NCBI GenBank assembly: GCA_949127925.1
Contig: CASBQX010000032.1
Span: 1-7,647, forward strand
Source of the DNA: Synechococcales cyanobacterium PMM_0002
Lineage (GTDB): Bacteria > Cyanobacteriota > Cyanobacteriia > Elainellales > Elainellaceae
Length of the DNA stretch: 7,647 nucleotides
Direction: 5' to 3'
Position numbers and translations under genes: made by a program. The notes below the pieces were generated by a model. The model made no database searches, was not told where the DNA came from, and saw nothing but the letters and a program-made list of their open reading frames with translations. Shown in pieces: positions 5,643 to 7,647 of this stretch (the stretch's first letter is position 1; every line of letters starts with the position of its first letter).

Positions 5643-7412
5643 GATCGCCTCTTTCATCCGGTCGATCACCTCATCCACTGCCAGCGCGCCCAGTTCTCCA
5701 GACACGCGAGTGCGGATATTGAGCGTGCTCGACTCTAGTTCCTTTGCGCCTACCACCGCCATGACTGGCACCTTGTCTTTTTCAGCATTGCGGATCATTT
5801 TGCCCAAGCGTTCACCGCTATTGTCTACCTCAACGCGAATGCCCAGCAGACGCATCTGGTCAGCCACCTGCCGAATAAAGGGGACTTGCTCTTCGGTTAC
5901 GGGCAACAGGCGAATCTGCACCGGAGACATCCAGAGAGGAAAATCGCCCGCATATTCTTCGATTAAGATCCCTACCAAGCGCTCTAGCGAGCCAAAGGGG
6001 GCACGGTGAATCATCACCGGACGTTGACGGCTGCCGTCTTCTGCGACATATTCCAGGTCAAACCGCTCCGGCAAGTTGTAATCGACCTGCACGGTACCCA
6101 ATTGCCATTCGCGGCCGAGCACGTCGCGGAAAATGAAATCTAGCTTAGGGCCATAAAACGCCGCTTCGCCAATGCCCTCGAAGTGATCCATTCCCAGGGT
6201 CTCAACGGCGCGACGAATGGCTCCCTGCGATTTTTCCCACGCTTCATCGCTGCCAATGTACTTATCAGAGGCAGGATCACGGAAACTCAAACGCGCGCGG
6301 AAATTGTTCAGCCGCAGGCTCTTAAACACGCTCAAGATCAGTTCCACAACGCTAATAAACTCAGCATCAAGCTGGTCTGGCGTCACAAAGAGATGGGAGT
6401 CGTCTACGGTAAAGCCCCGCACCCGAGTCAATCCGCCCAGTTCACCCGACTGCTCATAGCGATAGACCGTGCCAAACTCGGCCAGCCGCATCGGCAACTC
6501 TCGGTACGATCGCAGCTCACTTTTATAAATTTGGATGTGGAACGGGCAGTTCATTGGCTTCATCACAAAGCCTTGCTCCGCCAGCCGGGCAGCGTCATCT
6601 TCCGCCATCATCGGGAACATGTCTTCTTTGTAGTTTTGCCAGTGTCCCGAAATTTTGAACAGATCTACTTTGCCAATATGGGGGGTAACGACGGGCAAAT
6701 AGCCGCGTTTGAGCTGCTCTTGCTTCAAGAAGTCTTCGAGCAGCGATCGCAACACCGTGCCCTTCGGTGTCCAGAGTGGCAACCCAGGCCCAACCGCATC
6801 CGAAAAAATAAACAGACCCAGTTCCCGCCCTAGCTTGCGGTGATCGCGGCGCAGCGCCTCGGCTTTGCGATGCTTGTAGGCGGCTAACTGTTCTGGTGTT
6901 TCCCAGGCTGTGCCATAGATCCGCTGCAACTGCGCCTTGGTTTCATCGCCGCGCCAGTAGGCTCCAGCCAAGCTTTCTAGCTCGATCGCCTCTGGGTTAA
7001 TCTCTCCTGTGCTGGCCAAATGTGGCCCAGCGCACAGATCCCACCACTCAGTCCCCAAGTGGTAAAGCGTGATTGGCTCTTTTAGATCTGCCAAAATCTC
7101 TAGCTTGTACGGCTCCTGAATCGCCGCAATGCGCTGCGCTGCCTCCTCCCAGCTCACCTCTTCTCGCACTACAGGCAATTTGCGGTTGATGATCCGAATC
7201 ATCTCCTTTTTAATTGCCTTCAGATCTTTTTCGGTAAACGGCGTTGGGCTATCAAAATCGTAGTAAAAGCCATTCTCAATCCAGGGGCCAATCGTAACCT
7301 GTGCCTTCGGAAAAAGCTTCTGCACGGCCATCGCCATCACATGGGAGGTCGTGTGCCGAATTTTTTTCAAATTTTCTGGGTCTGGCGAGAGTGGGGCGTC
7401 GTTAGACATCAT
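5622..7412 (-). CDS. thrS: Threonyl-tRNA synthetase, TGS-less cyanobacterial form
   Basis: Class II synthetase that charges tRNA-Thr in the cytoplasm, 596 residues from the chosen start. The editing domain (about 15-190) keeps all four metal/catalytic residues: H20 and H24 (H-T-T-S-H) and C127 and H131 (C-A-G-P-H). The catalytic domain (about 210-490) has the zinc ligands C289 (M-N-C-P), H340 (D-D-S-H) and H469 (M-I-H-R). It also has the motif 2 arginine R318 (Y-R-Y-E) and the motif 3 arginine R478 (F-G-S-L-E-R). The anticodon-binding domain covers about 496-596. The N-terminal TGS domain is absent, as is usual in cyanobacteria. The start is uncertain. Two adjacent ATGs (7410-7412 and 7407-7409) give a family-like N-terminus but lack a Shine-Dalgarno. 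An upstream ATG at 7497-7499 would add 29 mostly hydrophobic residues and seems unlikely. The 3' end is duplicated downstream. Confidence 0.96.
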   Translation of the reverse strand: MMSNDAPLSPDPENLKKIRHTTSHVMAMAVQKLFPKAQVTIGPWIENGFYYDFDSPTPFTEKDLKAIKKEMIRIINRKLPVVREEVSWEEAAQRIAAIQEPYKLEILADLKEPITLYHLGTEWWDLCAGPHLASTGEINPEAIELESLAGAYWRGDETKAQLQRIYGTAWETPEQLAAYKHRKAEALRRDHRKLGRELGLFIFSDAVGPGLPLWTPKGTVLRSLLEDFLKQEQLKRGYLPVVTPHIGKVDLFKISGHWQNYKEDMFPMMAEDDAARLAEQGFVMKPMNCPFHIQIYKSELRSYRELPMRLAEFGTVYRYEQSGELGGLTRVRGFTVDDSHLFVTPDQLDAEFISVVELILSVFKSLRLNNFRARLSFRDPASDKYIGSDEAWEKSQGAIRRAVETLGMDHFEGIGEAAFYGPKLDFIFRDVLGREWQLGTVQVDYNLPERFDLEYVAEDGSRQRPVMIHRAPFGSLERLVGILIEEYAGDFPLWMSPVQIRLLPVTEEQVPFIRQVADQMRLLGIRVEVDNSGERLGKMIRNAEKDKVPVMAVVGAKELESSTLNIRTRVSGELGALAVDEVIDRMKEAIATFADF

Positions 7413-7647
7413 CAAAAAGAAGGTATCGACTACTGGAAAACACGAGAGCAAAAGGACATAAGACGAAGAGGCATGCACAACCCTCTGCCATCTCTCCATG
7501 CTGTACTCTCTATCTTACGTTGTGCCCGCTGGAACACAGCAGCCTTCCCCGCCGCTAATCCTGTTTCGATGTGAAATCAAGCAGTTTTGCCGAAGGATTA
7601 AGGATTGTTGCGAAACGTAAATTACGTTAAGATTACAGGATAATAAA
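7413..7647. promoter_or_regulatory. Upstream region of thrS
   Basis: About 235 bp to the window edge with no convincing gene. It must contain the thrS promoter on the minus strand and probably the start of regulatory sequence for whatever lies to the right. Features seen are a tandem AAGGATT (7593-7599 and 7600-7606) and the palindrome listed separately. I see no structure with the conserved elements of a T-box or other known riboswitch. Confidence 0.4.
7614..7628. promoter_or_regulatory. 15-bp palindrome upstream of thrS, possible operator
   Basis: AACGTAA-A-TTACGTT is a perfect 7-1-7 inverted repeat in A+T-rich DNA, about 200 bp upstream of thrS. It is a typical size for a dimeric regulator's site. 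It contains GTA-N3-TAC, not the GTA-N8-TAC of an NtcA box. The regulator and the gene it serves (thrS or one beyond the edge) are unknown. Confidence 0.4.

Noticed and set aside
5462..5722. An 86-codon + strand frame running from the toxin remnant into thrS
   Set aside because: It is out of frame with the PIN homology and enters thrS antisense. No family resemblance or ribosome binding site supports it.
6183..6833. A 216-codon open frame on the + strand
   Set aside because: It lies wholly antisense within thrS, whose protein is conserved along its whole length. The translation resembles no family I know, so it is a by-product of the codon use of thrS.
7413..7499. N-terminal extension of ThrS by 29 residues from the ATG at 7497-7499
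   Set aside because: The added residues are hydrophobic and unlike cyanobacterial ThrS N-termini, which begin shortly before the K-I-R-H-T-T-S-H motif. A weak AGAGAG upstream is not enough to prefer it.
7614..7628. NtcA box in the palindrome upstream of thrS
   Set aside because: NtcA sites need GTA-N8-TAC. The spacing here is only three bases.

Overview
The window looks like chromosomal DNA of a cyanobacterium. The palindrome GCGATCGC (the HIP1 motif, typical of many cyanobacterial genomes) recurs throughout, for example at 192-199, 849-856, 1072-1079, 5502-5509, 5591-5598 and 5641-5648. A GTAGGGCGGGC-type hairpin repeat common between cyanobacterial genes is cut by the left edge. The threonyl-tRNA synthetase lacks the N-terminal TGS domain, as cyanobacterial forms do. 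I cannot name the species.

Layout. Two aminoacyl-tRNA synthetase genes frame the window: pheT (phenylalanyl-tRNA synthetase beta chain, + strand, 261-2726) and thrS (threonyl-tRNA synthetase, - strand, 5622-7412). A small YciI-family gene follows pheT on the same strand. It converges on a class I SAM-dependent methyltransferase gene (- strand), and a 16-bp-stem hairpin sits between the two. These are ordinary housekeeping or conserved cyanobacterial genes.

The accessory part lies between the methyltransferase and thrS (about 3857-5621). It is visibly more A+T-rich and carries three things. (1) A 273-residue protein of no family I can name, with an N-terminal four-cysteine zinc-ribbon-like module and a helical C-terminal part ending in R-N-G-V-V-H, the signature of HEPN-type ribonucleases. 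(2) A small antitoxin-like gene 12 bp downstream. (3) The remains of its PIN-domain (VapC-like) toxin partner.

The most informative observation is that a 122-bp element (5236-5357) has inserted into the 3' end of the antitoxin gene. It has imperfect terminal inverted repeats (GGCTCTnnAGGAT, 11 of 13 positions matching) and is flanked by a perfect 8-bp direct repeat, AGTTATTT. Removing the element and one repeat copy restores a longer antitoxin ending in K-L-F-S-L-E-M-K-G-I-T-W, whose stop codon overlaps the toxin start. The toxin keeps only about 33 residues of PIN homology and has GTA where a GTG start would be expected. The locus therefore reads as a decayed toxin-antitoxin module, inactivated partly by a miniature transposable element, beside a possibly intact HEPN-family gene.

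The 3' end of thrS, including its stop codon, is duplicated in tandem as a 22-bp unit. A 13-bp perfect inverted repeat lies beyond it and may end thrS transcription. I see no tRNA, rRNA or CRISPR array.
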